Shown in pieces: positions 18,735 to 26,787 of a DNA stretch of 64,000 bases (positions are counted from its first letter, which is position 1; every line of letters starts with the position of its first letter). The translations under genes were made by a program, and so were the position numbers. The stretch is from Mycolicibacterium hodleri (GTDB taxonomy: Bacteria > Actinomycetota > Actinomycetes > Mycobacteriales > Mycobacteriaceae): NCBI RefSeq assembly GCF_025822245.1, contig NZ_JACKTL010000036.1:62285-126284 (forward strand). The letters run 5' to 3'. The notes below the pieces were generated by a model. That model worked only from the letters and a program-made list of their open reading frames with translations, was not told the origin of the DNA and did no database searches.

Positions 18735-19538
18735 ATGGGCATGGTGCCGCCGATCGCCGACATGCTCGCCGCCGTCGAACGCTCGCCCGAGGCTGCGGGT
18801 GCCCACGACCGGGACGGTTGGATCGGGCTCTTCGGGCCCGACGGTCGCATCGAGGATCCGGTGGGTTCGCGTCCGCACGTCGGCAGTGCCCAGATCGCGC
18901 GGTTCTACGACACGTTCATCGGCCCGCGGGACATCACGTTTCACCGCGGCGCCGACGTCGTCTCCGGCCACACGGTCGTCAGGGACCTGACCCTCGACGT
19001 CCGCATGGGTGCCTCGGTGACGATGTCGATCCCCGCCTTCCTGCGATACGACCTGGACGACTCGCTGAACGTCGTTCGGCTACAAGCCTTCTGGGAACTG
19101 CCCGCCATGGTGTGGCAGTTCGCCCGCAACGGGGTCGGCGCCCTGCCCGCCGGTCTGCAGCTGACCCGCGCCCTGCTGCACAACCAGCGGCTGGCGGGAA
19201 CGGTGGGGTTCCTGGCCGGTTTCCGCGGCGTGACCAGCCGGGCGAAGCCGCACCTGGCCAGGCTGCTCGACGACGCGTGTGCCGGGGACCAGGTGGCCGT
19301 GAAGCGACGGCTCGGCGACGCCGCCCAGCTCACCAGGGGAGACGACGACCGCATCGGCACCTCCGAACTGGTAGGCCTGGTGCACGGGGCCCGCTGGGAC
19401 GGCATGGTCCGCGCCGGGAGCGTCGCCGTTGCGCGCCTGCGTCGCGACGGGCGGCAGCTGGTGCTCTTCGCCGACGTCGAGACCCGACCGACGCGCATCC
19501 GTGCGGTGCGGGTGTTCGCCGACGAGCAGTGGACGTGA
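18735..19538 (+). CDS. NTF2-like (SnoaL/ketosteroid-isomerase fold) protein
   Basis: 267 aa. Residues ~5-125 match a SnoaL-like fold: HDRDGWIGLFGPDGRIEDPV is the standard N-terminal helix-strand, followed by ARFYDTFIGPRDITFH and a series of beta strands. The C-terminal ~100 residues are helical then beta and could be a second, degenerate copy. No catalytic Asp/His pair can be assigned with confidence. It looks comparable to M. tuberculosis Rv1775 in size and position after the Rv1774-like enzyme, from memory. The next gene starts 16 bp downstream, so the two are probably co-transcribed. Confidence 0.6.
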   Translation: MGMVPPIADMLAAVERSPEAAGAHDRDGWIGLFGPDGRIEDPVGSRPHVGSAQIARFYDTFIGPRDITFHRGADVVSGHTVVRDLTLDVRMGASVTMSIPAFLRYDLDDSLNVVRLQAFWELPAMVWQFARNGVGALPAGLQLTRALLHNQRLAGTVGFLAGFRGVTSRAKPHLARLLDDACAGDQVAVKRRLGDAAQLTRGDDDRIGTSELVGLVHGARWDGMVRAGSVAVARLRRDGRQLVLFADVETRPTRIRAVRVFADEQWT

Positions 19539-19553
19539 CAAGGTATTCGAACC

Positions 19554-20114
19554 ATGTCCTACGACTCCATGACGTACGAGGAATTCGGCCGCCGGTTCTT
19601 CGAGATCGCCGTCACCGAGGAGCGCGTCGCCGCGGCGATCGGTCAGATCGCCGGCGACGAGTTCACCATGGGGCCCATGGCCCAGGGGCCCGGCAAGTTC
19701 GCCAAGGTCACCGCCAAGGTCAGGGTGCAGGACCCGGCGGTGACGCGTCATCAAGGCGAGCAACTGACCTTCGACATCCAGATCCCCCTCGAGATCGAGC
19801 TGATCATCGACCTGCGCATCGACAAGCCGCGCTTCAAGGTCTTCGGCGAGATCGCCCTGCACGCCACCGCGATCGCCGCTCACCCGTTGGCGCTGGTCCT
19901 CGACGTCGGCAAGCCCCGGCCCTCCGACATCTCGATCCACATCACCTCGACGACGCTGCGCGCGGAGCTGGTGCGCATCGTCGGTGGCGTCGACGCCGAG
20001 ATCAAGCGCTTCATCTCCCAGCACGTGGCCGGCGAAATCGACAGTCCGGAGTCGGCGAAGGCCAAGGTCATCGACATCGGCAGCCAGATCGACGAGGTGT
20101 GGACCGGCGTCTGA
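19554..20114 (+). CDS. Conserved mycobacterial protein (Rv1780-like)
   Basis: 186 aa, soluble. Features: MTYEEFGRRFFEIAVTEERV N-terminal helix, then a long beta-rich stretch with alternating charged/hydrophobic residues (LTFDIQIPLEIELIIDLRID, FKVFGEIALHATAIA) and a final helix SQIDEVWTGV. The pattern suggests a lipid- or protein-binding beta barrel but no family name is certain. In M. tuberculosis the comparable gene stands next to malQ, as far as I remember; here the malQ remnant is ~5 kb downstream. Confidence 0.55.
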   Translation: MSYDSMTYEEFGRRFFEIAVTEERVAAAIGQIAGDEFTMGPMAQGPGKFAKVTAKVRVQDPAVTRHQGEQLTFDIQIPLEIELIIDLRIDKPRFKVFGEIALHATAIAAHPLALVLDVGKPRPSDISIHITSTTLRAELVRIVGGVDAEIKRFISQHVAGEIDSPESAKAKVIDIGSQIDEVWTGV

Positions 20115-20139
20115 TTGGGCCAATCAGCGCAATCCGCCG

Positions 20140-20145
20140 TACCCT
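20140..20145 (+). promoter_or_regulatory. Leaderless-type -10 box for the DUF732 gene
   Basis: TACCCT, 6 nt before the GTG at 20152; it fixes this start. Confidence 0.55.
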
Positions 20146-20151
20146 TCGACC

Positions 20152-20559
20152 GTGGACAGGACAAGTAGCTTCGCGGGCCGCAAGAGCGCGACGACCCGGA
20201 TCGCACTCGTGACCGGCGGGGCCATCTGCGCCGCCCTGGTGGCTGCCGCCCCCGCCTCGGCGGACCCGACCTCGGACTTCATCAATTCCGTCGACGACGC
20301 GGGCATCGGCAGCGTCGACCCCGCCCAGGCCGCGGACCTCGGTCGATCGGTGTGCCCGATGCTGTCGCAGCCCGGCCAGGACATGGCCGACACCGCCTCG
20401 CGCGTCGCCGACGCCGGTGGCATGTCGCTGGGACCGGCCACGATGTTCACCGGGCTGGCGATCTCCGCGTTCTGCCCCGGTGCGATGGCCTCGCTGGCCA
20501 ACGGCGAGTCCCCGATTCCCCTCGGCCTACTCGGTGGTCTCGGCGGCTTCGGCAACTAG
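20152..20559 (+). CDS. DUF732 secreted protein
   Basis: 135 aa from GTG at 20152. Signal peptide with basic start (FAGRKSATTR) and hydrophobic core IALVTGGAICAALVAAAP, cleaved after ASA. The mature part DFINSVDDAGIGSVDPAQAA...GRSVCPML...AFCPGAM has the DUF732 (PF05305) arrangement with two conserved cysteines. Known: DUF732 proteins are small secreted mycobacterial proteins of unknown function. The 3' end overlaps the convergent SGNH hydrolase gene by 33 bp. Confidence 0.75.
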   Translation: MDRTSSFAGRKSATTRIALVTGGAICAALVAAAPASADPTSDFINSVDDAGIGSVDPAQAADLGRSVCPMLSQPGQDMADTASRVADAGGMSLGPATMFTGLAISAFCPGAMASLANGESPIPLGLLGGLGGFGN

Positions 20560-21330
20560 GGCCACGGGCGTCAGCCGAGGGCGTTTCGCCACGCGCCCGT
20601 TGCCGCTGGACAGCCCCCGCAGGTGCCGCCACATCCACGGCATCAGCAGATTCTGCGTCCACAGCACCTGCGAGTACATCCGCGACTGAAAGCCCGGCCT
20701 CACGACTTCGGTCTTGGAGACGGCCCAATCATGGTTGCTGCCAGGCAGATCGAGTGCCTCCGCGGCCGCCGCGGCGAACAGCTCGTGCCCGGCCGGCGAG
20801 CCGTGCACGCGGTCGGGGCTCCAGACGTCGGGGTCGCCCATGGACTCCGCGTCGTAGAGGTCGACCAGCCGGAAGCCATGCCGGGCCGCCGCCGCTCGGA
20901 CGACGGCGTTCATCTCCCGCACGCGCGCCCCGAGGAAGCGTCCGACCGGCAGGATCCGTTCGAGGTCGGGAAACGTCGTGGTGACCACGGTGGCACCGGT
21001 CTCGGCGAGCCGGTCGTGCAGCAGGTCGACGTCCGCGAGTGCCGTCGCGAAGGACCGGCCGGGCCTGGTGACGTCGTTCATCCCGATGCAGCTGGTGATC
21101 AGGTCCGGCGCCATCGCCACGGCCGCAGGCAACTGGTTGTCGAGCACGTCGCGGATACGCCGTCCGCGGACGGCGAGGTTCGCGTACAGGACCCCGGGGT
21201 GCACGTCGTCGAGCCGCGCCGCCAACCGGTCGGCGAAGCCCGCCACGCCGATTTCGTCGTCGCCGTCCCAGAGACCCTCGGTCTGGCTGTCGCCGAGGGC
21301 GACGTATCGCCTATATGACTCGTTCGCCAC
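20527..21330 (-). CDS. SGNH/GDSL-family hydrolase
   Basis: 267 aa. Block I YVALGDSQTEG (nucleophile Ser), block II with the Gly in VRGRRIRDVLD, block III CIGMNDVTR (Asn), block V SPDRVHGSPAGHELF (Asp-x-x-His). No signal peptide, so a cytoplasmic esterase/lipase-like role is inferred; substrate unknown. The C-terminal ~60 residues beyond the fold are Trp/Arg-rich (MPWMWRHLRGL) and may contact membranes. GTG start at 21330 with a TAGAGT box 6 nt upstream. Confidence 0.85.
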   Translation of the reverse strand: MANESYRRYVALGDSQTEGLWDGDDEIGVAGFADRLAARLDDVHPGVLYANLAVRGRRIRDVLDNQLPAAVAMAPDLITSCIGMNDVTRPGRSFATALADVDLLHDRLAETGATVVTTTFPDLERILPVGRFLGARVREMNAVVRAAAARHGFRLVDLYDAESMGDPDVWSPDRVHGSPAGHELFAAAAAEALDLPGSNHDWAVSKTEVVRPGFQSRMYSQVLWTQNLLMPWMWRHLRGLSSGNGRVAKRPRLTPVALVAEAAETTE

Positions 21331-21336
21331 GAGGGC

Positions 21337-21342
21337 ACTCTA
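21337..21342 (-). promoter_or_regulatory. Leaderless-type -10 box for the SGNH hydrolase
   Basis: TAGAGT on the minus strand, 6 nt before the GTG at 21330. Confidence 0.55.
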
Positions 21343-21389
21343 GCGGCGGGCCAGGTCCGGTGTGACGGCCGGTTGTGAAAGGCTGAGGT

Positions 21390-22001
21390 ATGCCTGACGC
21401 ACCACGCCCGGACTCCGTCGCGGGTTTTCTTGACGCACAGCGATTTACACGCGAGCAGGTATTCGCCGAGCCCGGTCCCGTTCCGAACGCACCCGGCGCC
21501 TACGGGTGGTGGTTCCGCACGTTGCCCGCCGCGGTCGACGCTGAAGGCTGCGAGGTGCGCGACGGCCTGACCCTGCTGCACGTCGGAATCAGCCCGACGC
21601 CCCCGCCCGCCAACGGCAAGCGTCCGGTCAGCCAGGACCTGCACAAGCGGATCCGCTACCACTTCGGCGGCGCTCGCGGCAACGCCGACGGCTCGTCGCT
21701 ACGCAAGTCGCTCGGTGTGCTGCTCGCCCGTGAGCTTGGCCTCGAACTGCGACGCGTCGGCTCCGGCAAGCAGATCACCCTCGCCGGCGGTGAAGCCGTG
21801 CTCAACCAGTGGATGTCGGACAACACCCTGGTGTCGTGGGTGGTCCGCCCCGAGCCGTGGGTGTTCGAGGAAGAGCTGATCGCCAACCTCGTCCTGCCGC
21901 TGAACCTGCAGGGCGACACCGACTTTCACCAGGAGCTCAAACGTCTTCGGCGCGACGCGATGGTGAAGGCCGGCAAGCTCCGCGTGCTCAAGGAGTGGTA
22001 G
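21390..22001 (+). CDS. GIY-YIG-like nuclease domain protein
   Basis: 203 aa. A degenerate GIY-YIG core is visible: APGAYGWWF for the GIY strand, LLHVGIS for the YIG strand, LHKRIRYHFGG with the conserved Arg, and PWVFEEELIANLVLPLNLQG with the family's Glu and the Asn. In this subgroup the second Tyr is replaced (LHVGI), so nuclease activity is uncertain. Known: relatives occur widely as stand-alone proteins of unknown role. It is followed after 4 bp by a NUDIX gene, so the two are translated together; a nucleotide or nucleic-acid housekeeping role is possible. Confidence 0.65.
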   Translation: MPDAPRPDSVAGFLDAQRFTREQVFAEPGPVPNAPGAYGWWFRTLPAAVDAEGCEVRDGLTLLHVGISPTPPPANGKRPVSQDLHKRIRYHFGGARGNADGSSLRKSLGVLLARELGLELRRVGSGKQITLAGGEAVLNQWMSDNTLVSWVVRPEPWVFEEELIANLVLPLNLQGDTDFHQELKRLRRDAMVKAGKLRVLKEW

Positions 22002-22005
22002 TCCC

Positions 22006-22473
22006 ATGCCACGGATGAGTGCGGGCCTTCTGTTGTACCGACGCGGTGCCGACGGCTACGAAGTCCTCATCGGACATCCGGGCGGCCCGTTCTGGGCGCG
22101 CAAGGACGACGCCGCGTGGTCGATCCCCAAGGGCGAGTACACCGACGACGAGGAACCATGGGTCGCCGCGCAACGCGAGTTCGTCGAGGAGATCGGCCTT
22201 CCCGTGCCCGACGGGCCGCGGGTGGCCCTGCCGCCGGTGAAGCAGTCCGGCGGCAAGATCGTCACCGCGTTCGCCGTCGAAGCCGACCTCGACGTCACCG
22301 ACAGCGTCAGCAACACCTTCGAGCTGGAGTGGCCCAAGGGGTCCGGCACGGTCAAGGAGTTCCCCGAGATGGACCGCGTCTCGTGGTTCCCCATCGCCGA
22401 GGCACACGTGAAGCTCCTCAAGGGACAGCGTCCGCTGCTGGATCATCTGGTCGCCCACCTCGAGGACGCCTGA
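22006..22473 (+). CDS. NUDIX hydrolase
   Basis: 155 aa with the full NUDIX box G-x5-E-x7-RE-x2-EE-x-G as GEYTDDEEPWVAAQREFVEE (residues ~43-62), followed by IG. LLLYRRGADGYEVLIGHPGG at the start and WSIPKGE before the box are typical of the MutT/Ap4A-like branch. Hydrolyses nucleoside diphosphate derivatives with Mg2+; substrate undetermined. Co-transcribed with the GIY-YIG-like gene, and its stop is 5 bp from the convergent reductase gene. Confidence 0.88.
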   Translation: MPRMSAGLLLYRRGADGYEVLIGHPGGPFWARKDDAAWSIPKGEYTDDEEPWVAAQREFVEEIGLPVPDGPRVALPPVKQSGGKIVTAFAVEADLDVTDSVSNTFELEWPKGSGTVKEFPEMDRVSWFPIAEAHVKLLKGQRPLLDHLVAHLEDA

Positions 22474-22478
22474 CCCCG

Positions 22479-23579
22479 CTACAGGTCGAGGATCAGCTCG
22501 CCGTCACCGGCTGCCCGGGACACGCAGACCAGCATCATCCCGGCGTCGCGTTCCGGGTCGGTGAGCAACGTGTCGCGGTGGTCGACTGCACCACCGAGCA
22601 CGCGGACGCGACACGTCCCGCAGAACCCCTGCTGGCACGAGTAGGGCGCGTGCACGTTCTCCCGCTTGAGGGCCGCCAGCAGTGTCTCGTCGGCGCCGAC
22701 CCGGACCACGTTCCCCGTCGAGGCCACCGACACCGAGAACTCGGTGCCGTCGACCACGGGGGGAGCGGCGAAGCGCTCGAAGTGCAGTTCGACGTCGTCG
22801 CGCCCCGCCAACGCCGAGCGCAGGCCGGTCAGCACCGGGGCCGGGCCGCACGCGTACACCGTGGTGCCGCCCGGGCACTCGCCGAGGAGTTCGGCGGGCG
22901 TCGGCAGGCCGGACTCGTCGTCGGTGCGGATCTGAATGCGGTCACCGAAGCGGGCCAACTCCTCGAGGAACGGCAGGGTGTCGCGACGGCGGCCGGTGTA
23001 GACCATCGACCACTCGACGCCGAGGCTCTCCGCTTGGGCGAGCATCGGAAGGATGGGAGTGATGCCGATGCCGCCGGCAATGAACCGAAACCGTTGTGCG
23101 GGTGAGCCGTATCCCGGCACGGTCAACGGGAACGCGTTGCGCGGTCCGCTGGTGGTGATCGTCGTGCCGACGACCAGCTCGTCGTGCACCTCGACGGACC
23201 CGCCGCCACCGCTGGGGATGCGGCGCACCGCGATTCGGTAGGAATCGGTGACGCCGGGATCGCCGCAGAGCGAATACTGCCGCACCCGGCCGCTGGGCAG
23301 GTGCACGTCGACGTGCGCGCCGGGATGCCAGCGCGGCAGGTCCCCACCACCGGGGGCGGTGAGCGTCAAGGCGATCACGTCCTGGTCGTGGGCGACGACC
23401 CGACGGTCGGCCACCACGAGCGGGAAGTCGCGGTCGACGTCCGGCAACGGCGCCGGATTACGCACGGCCGCAGAGAGATTGAAGAACCCGGTGAGGACCG
23501 TGGCCGCGAGGGTGAGCGGCACGTCGTGGCGAGATCGCCCGGAGGCGCTCGGCGGCACCTCCCGAAAGCGCGCGAACAT
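22479..23579 (-). CDS. FAD/[2Fe-2S] ferredoxin-type oxidoreductase (class IA/phthalate-dioxygenase-reductase-like)
   Basis: 366 aa from the ATG at 23579. Order: a ~45-residue N-terminal extension with a short hydrophobic segment (PLTLAATVLTGFFNL); FAD domain with RQYSLCGDP (Arg-x-Tyr-Ser) at ~115; NAD-binding GGIGITPILPML at ~200; and a C-terminal plant-type ferredoxin domain CQQGFCGTC...LVCVS with four cysteine ligands (C-x4-C-x2-C...C). It passes electrons from NAD(P)H to an oxygenase or desaturase partner. Its start overlaps the stop of the preceding ferritin-like gene (TGATG), so translation is coupled and that protein is the likely electron acceptor. Confidence 0.88.
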   Translation of the reverse strand: MFARFREVPPSASGRSRHDVPLTLAATVLTGFFNLSAAVRNPAPLPDVDRDFPLVVADRRVVAHDQDVIALTLTAPGGGDLPRWHPGAHVDVHLPSGRVRQYSLCGDPGVTDSYRIAVRRIPSGGGGSVEVHDELVVGTTITTSGPRNAFPLTVPGYGSPAQRFRFIAGGIGITPILPMLAQAESLGVEWSMVYTGRRRDTLPFLEELARFGDRIQIRTDDESGLPTPAELLGECPGGTTVYACGPAPVLTGLRSALAGRDDVELHFERFAAPPVVDGTEFSVSVASTGNVVRVGADETLLAALKRENVHAPYSCQQGFCGTCRVRVLGGAVDHRDTLLTDPERDAGMMLVCVSRAAGDGELILDL

Positions 23580-24481
23580 CAGAGGTGGGCGGCCCGGGCC
23601 GCGGGGGAGGTGGCCAGGTAGGCGACGGCCTGCGCCGTCGACCCCATGTCGTCGGGCGAGAAGCCCGGCCGGAAGTACGCGAAGGTGTTGGACCCGAACA
23701 ACTTCCGGTACTTGGGCAGCAATCCCAGCTTCGAGTCGCGCATCCGCAGGCGCTGCATCCGAAGCCAGCCCAGCTCGACGGTTGGGTCGTGCTTCGACAG
23801 ATACCAGGCGCCGCGCTGGAAGAACGTCGCCATCAGGACGCCGGCGATGGCCATGGCGCGGATGCGGTCGAGGTAGCTGTCGTGGAAGTAGTGCGCGACG
23901 TCGTGGGCCACCATGCGGTGCTCGACCTCTTCGCTGCCGTGCCAGCGGAACAGGTCCACCATCGTCGGGTCGGCGCCGTGGTCGTCCCAGGTGCAGTTCA
24001 GCGAGAAGTCGCCGAGCACCGCGGTGTAGTGCTCGATCGCGGCGATCAACCACAGCCGGTCGCACAGGTGGTTGAGCGTGCGTTTGGGGTCGGTGATCGA
24101 CGGGTCCGGCGCCAGCACCTTCTCGAAGACGAACTCGATCTGGTCGAGGATCGGCTTGACGTCGACCCCGTGGCCGACCATGTACTCGCGGAGCACCTTG
24201 TCGTGGACGTCGGCGTGCGTGGCCTCCTGGCCGATGAACCCGCGCATGTCCTCGGCCAGCTTCGGATCCTTCACCAGCGGCAGCGCCTCGTTGTAGGCGG
24301 CGACGAACCAGCGCTCCGCGGCGGGCAGGATCACGTTGAGCAAGCTGATCATGTTCGACGCCACGGGATGGTCGGGAATCCAATGCAGTGGAACGTCGTC
24401 GACGCCAAAGTGGACCCGCCGGGCCTGAATCTGCACCGGCCCTGGATCGATGACCGTGTGGAATCGCCGTGGTCGCAACAT
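23579..24481 (-). CDS. Predicted metal-dependent hydrolase (PF10118), ferritin-like di-iron protein
   Basis: 300 aa, helical. PF10118/COG3687 hallmarks: VPLHWIPDHPVASNMISLLNVILPAAERWFV, FIGQEATHADVHDKVL (Glu-x-x-His), AAIEHYTAVL, and HGSEEVEHRMVAHDVAHYF (Glu-x-x-His). These carboxylate/His helices would make a four-helix di-iron site as in ferritin-like oxidases. Known: the family is named a hydrolase, but its activity is not established to my knowledge. Inferred: partner of the reductase translated immediately after it, so an O2-dependent oxygenase or desaturase is more likely than a hydrolase. ATG at 24481 follows AAGGGG. Confidence 0.78.
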   Translation of the reverse strand: MLRPRRFHTVIDPGPVQIQARRVHFGVDDVPLHWIPDHPVASNMISLLNVILPAAERWFVAAYNEALPLVKDPKLAEDMRGFIGQEATHADVHDKVLREYMVGHGVDVKPILDQIEFVFEKVLAPDPSITDPKRTLNHLCDRLWLIAAIEHYTAVLGDFSLNCTWDDHGADPTMVDLFRWHGSEEVEHRMVAHDVAHYFHDSYLDRIRAMAIAGVLMATFFQRGAWYLSKHDPTVELGWLRMQRLRMRDSKLGLLPKYRKLFGSNTFAYFRPGFSPDDMGSTAQAVAYLATSPAARAAHL

Positions 24482-24558
24482 CGCAGCCCCTTCGTCGTCA
24501 GCGGACGAAGAGCGAGTCTACGCGGCTCGAGCCGTTACCTGGGAACGCGGGTACCGGG

Positions 24559-24981
24559 TCAGCCGACGGGGACGGGAACCCCGATGGGGCCACCGTAGGT
24601 GCCCTGGCCGCCGCCCGAAGACGTGCCGGGGGCCGGTGCGGCAGGCGCCGGAGTGGACCCCGCCGCATCCTTGGCCGCCGCCGTGGTGCAGTCCAGCATC
24701 AGGATCATCTTGCTCTTCAGGGCCTTCTGCTGGCTGACGATGCACTGCGATTGCGGCAGGTCGCTGCCGAACGAGCCGCCGAAGGACGCCCGCAAGCCCT
24801 GGCTCTTCAGGATGCTGACGGCCTTGTAGTACGGCTCGCCGACGACGTTCGCCGAGGCGCCGGTGGCCGGGGCGGCACCGGCGACGGCCGGTCCGAACAG
24901 GGCTACCGACGCGAGGGCCGTCGAAGCGATGGCGGCTGGAACGACGAGCCCGATGGCTCCCAGCCCGATGATCTTCTTCAC
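24559..24981 (-). CDS. Secreted PASTA-like protein
   Basis: 140 aa from GTG at 24981, behind GGAGG. Signal peptide with KKIIGLGAIGLVVPAAIAST core. Mature residues ~45-105 have the PASTA-like order: VVGEPYYKAVSILKSQGLRA, then FGGSFGSDLPQSQCIVSQQ and MILMLDC with two cysteines. The tail is Pro/Ala/Gly/Ser-rich. Known: small secreted PASTA-like proteins are common in mycobacteria; some PASTA domains bind peptidoglycan. Envelope role inferred. No operon partner. Confidence 0.65.
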   Translation of the reverse strand: MKKIIGLGAIGLVVPAAIASTALASVALFGPAVAGAAPATGASANVVGEPYYKAVSILKSQGLRASFGGSFGSDLPQSQCIVSQQKALKSKMILMLDCTTAAAKDAAGSTPAPAAPAPGTSSGGGQGTYGGPIGVPVPVG

Positions 24982-25046
24982 GTGCCCTCCGAATGTCGCG
25001 GTGCGGCTGCGAACATATCGCAGTTCAGCCTCTTGAGAAACTTCGG

Positions 25047-25542
25047 TCACTCGCGTGCGGGCGTTACTTGCGCGCGCATCACCTCGGCCAGACCTGCCGC
25101 CCGTGAACTGGCGAAGACGTCCTCCACCAGCACTTCCCTACCGTCGGGACCGGCGAGTTTGACCCGCCAGTTCGGATATTCGTCGGTGGTCCCCGGTTGA
25201 TTCTGGGCGCGCACGTCGCCCACCGCATCCGGAAGGGCCAGCGCGAGCAGCCGCGACGGGGTCCGCCCCAGATATGCGTACAAGGCGCACCCAGAACGAC
25301 GCCGCTCGTCCCGTCCGGGTCACGACGGTGGGGGGCAGGACGCGGCGCCAATGGTCTTCGTCGAGGGCGCCGAGCGCGCGCTGACGGTCGTCCTCGGTGG
25401 TCGCCGTGACGCCGAGCGCGGTCAGTACGGACACCAGCGTCGACTCGGAAACCGCCTGGTGGCCGCCGGTCCAGTCGTCGTAGGTGACCGCCACGCCATA
25501 GCGGCGCGCGAGTTCGACCAAGGACCCGGCCAGTGCAGTCAT
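25047..25542 (-). pseudogene. malQ: malQ (4-alpha-glucanotransferase) remnant with internal out-of-frame deletion
   Basis: Two frames on the minus strand resemble the two ends of one protein. N-terminal piece from the ATG at 25542 (MTALAGSLVELARRYGVAV, then DDWTGGHQAVSESTLVSVL, to about 25285, ~86 aa). C-terminal piece in a different frame (YAYLGRTPSRLLALALPDAV, then QNQPGTTDEYPNWRV, ending at 25047, ~79 aa). Intact MalQ of mycobacteria is ~720 aa, so ~560 residues including the catalytic (beta/alpha)8 domain with Asp/Glu/Asp are gone. The join lies near 25283-25288 and also shifts frame. No active enzyme is possible. In M. tuberculosis malQ (Rv1781c) adjoins the ESX-5 locus, absent here. Confidence 0.85.
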
Positions 25543-25583
25543 GGCGACGATCTTGCCGGTTCGGGCGCGCCAGTGCGTACCAG

Positions 25584-25589
25584 TATCGT
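25584..25589 (+). promoter_or_regulatory. Leaderless-type -10 box for the MFS gene
   Basis: TATCGT, 7 nt before the GTG at 25597; used to choose that GTG over one 6 nt upstream. Confidence 0.45.
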
Positions 25590-25596
25590 CGTGGCA

Positions 25597-26787
25597 GTGG
25601 TGACAGCCGACGTCGAGCGCCGCACCAGCAGGGCCAGGATCGCCATCTCGGCGATGTTCCTCACCAACGGCGCCATCTTTGCGAACCTGGTCCCGAGGTT
25701 CCCGGAACTCAAGACCGAGCTGGCCCTGTCCAACACCACCTACGGCATGGTGGTCGCCGCATTCCCCGTCGGTGCGTTGGTCGCGGGCATCGCCGCCGGC
25801 GCGGTGATCCGCAGACTCACCTCGGCGCGCACGGCGCTGCTGTGCACCGTCGGGATCGCCGTCCTGGTGTTCGGGGCCGGGCTGTCGACCTCTCCGGTGC
25901 TGCTGGCGGCACTGCTGTTCGCCGGCGGGGCGTGCGACGCGGTGACCGACGTCGCGCAGAACACCCACGGCCTGCGGGTGCAGCGCGCCTACGGGCGGTC
26001 GATCATCAACTCGCTGCACGCGACGTGGTCGATCGGAGCGGTGCTGGGTGCCGGCATGGCGGCGGGCGCGATCGCGCTGCACGTCCCGATCGGCGTCCAC
26101 CTCGGGGTCAGCGCCGCGGTGTTCGTCGGCGTGGCGCTGGCCGCGTATCCGTTCCTCCTCAAGGGCCGTGACGAGGCCGCCGACCCAGCGGCCGACGCGG
26201 GCGCCGCGGATCGGCCCGGCTGGCGGGTGTACGGCGCCCTGTCCGCGCTGGTCGTCATCGCCATCGGCGGCGCCGTCATCGAGGACGCCGGCAGTTCCTG
26301 GGCGGCGCTGTACCTGGGCGCCGGGCTGGGCGCGGCGGGAGCGGTCGCCGCACTCGGGTACGTGGCGCTGCTGGGGTTTCAGTTCGTCGGACGCATTGCC
26401 GGCGACCGGGCGGTGGACCGCTTCGGGGAACGCGCGGTCGCCCGGGGTGGGGGGTTGCTGGTGGCGGTCGGGATGAGTCTTGCGCTGGCCTTCCCGAGCG
26501 TGCCGGGCACCATCGCGGGCTTCGCCGTCGCGGGTCTGGGCGCGGCGACCGCCATCCCGGCCGCCATGCACGCCGCCGACCGGTTGCCCGGGCTGCGGGC
26601 CGGCACCGGTCTGACGGCGTTGGCGTGGCTGATGCGCCTCGGCTCCGTCGGCGCGCCGCCGATCGTCGGGATGGTCTCCGACGCGACCAGCCTGCGGGTC
26701 GGGCTGCTGGTGGTGCCGCTCGCCGGACTGGCCATCGCCGCCGCGGCGGCTGTGCTCACCGGACGGCGCCGGCCAGTTCGATCGTGA
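25597..26787 (+). CDS. Major facilitator superfamily transporter
   Basis: 396 aa, about twelve membrane helices. The start at GTG 25597 is preferred for its promoter spacing. Features: MFLTNGAIFANLVPRFPELK at the N-terminus, motif-A-like AGAVIRRLTSAR in loop 2-3, and a DAVTDVAQNTHGLRVQRAYG stretch with SIINSLHATWSIGAVLGAG, typical of the sugar/fucose-permease-like DHA or YbjJ group. Substrate unknown. It runs 32 bp into the 3' end of the convergent SMR gene. The long open frame antisense to it is a codon-bias artefact. Confidence 0.8.
   Translation: MVTADVERRTSRARIAISAMFLTNGAIFANLVPRFPELKTELALSNTTYGMVVAAFPVGALVAGIAAGAVIRRLTSARTALLCTVGIAVLVFGAGLSTSPVLLAALLFAGGACDAVTDVAQNTHGLRVQRAYGRSIINSLHATWSIGAVLGAGMAAGAIALHVPIGVHLGVSAAVFVGVALAAYPFLLKGRDEAADPAADAGAADRPGWRVYGALSALVVIAIGGAVIEDAGSSWAALYLGAGLGAAGAVAALGYVALLGFQFVGRIAGDRAVDRFGERAVARGGGLLVAVGMSLALAFPSVPGTIAGFAVAGLGAATAIPAAMHAADRLPGLRAGTGLTALAWLMRLGSVGAPPIVGMVSDATSLRVGLLVVPLAGLAIAAAAAVLTGRRRPVRS

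Noticed and set aside
24523..24534. 12-bp palindrome CGGCTCGAGCCG before the secreted PASTA-like gene's stop
   Set aside because: In GC-rich DNA a lone 12-bp palindrome with no promoter near is weak evidence for an operator.
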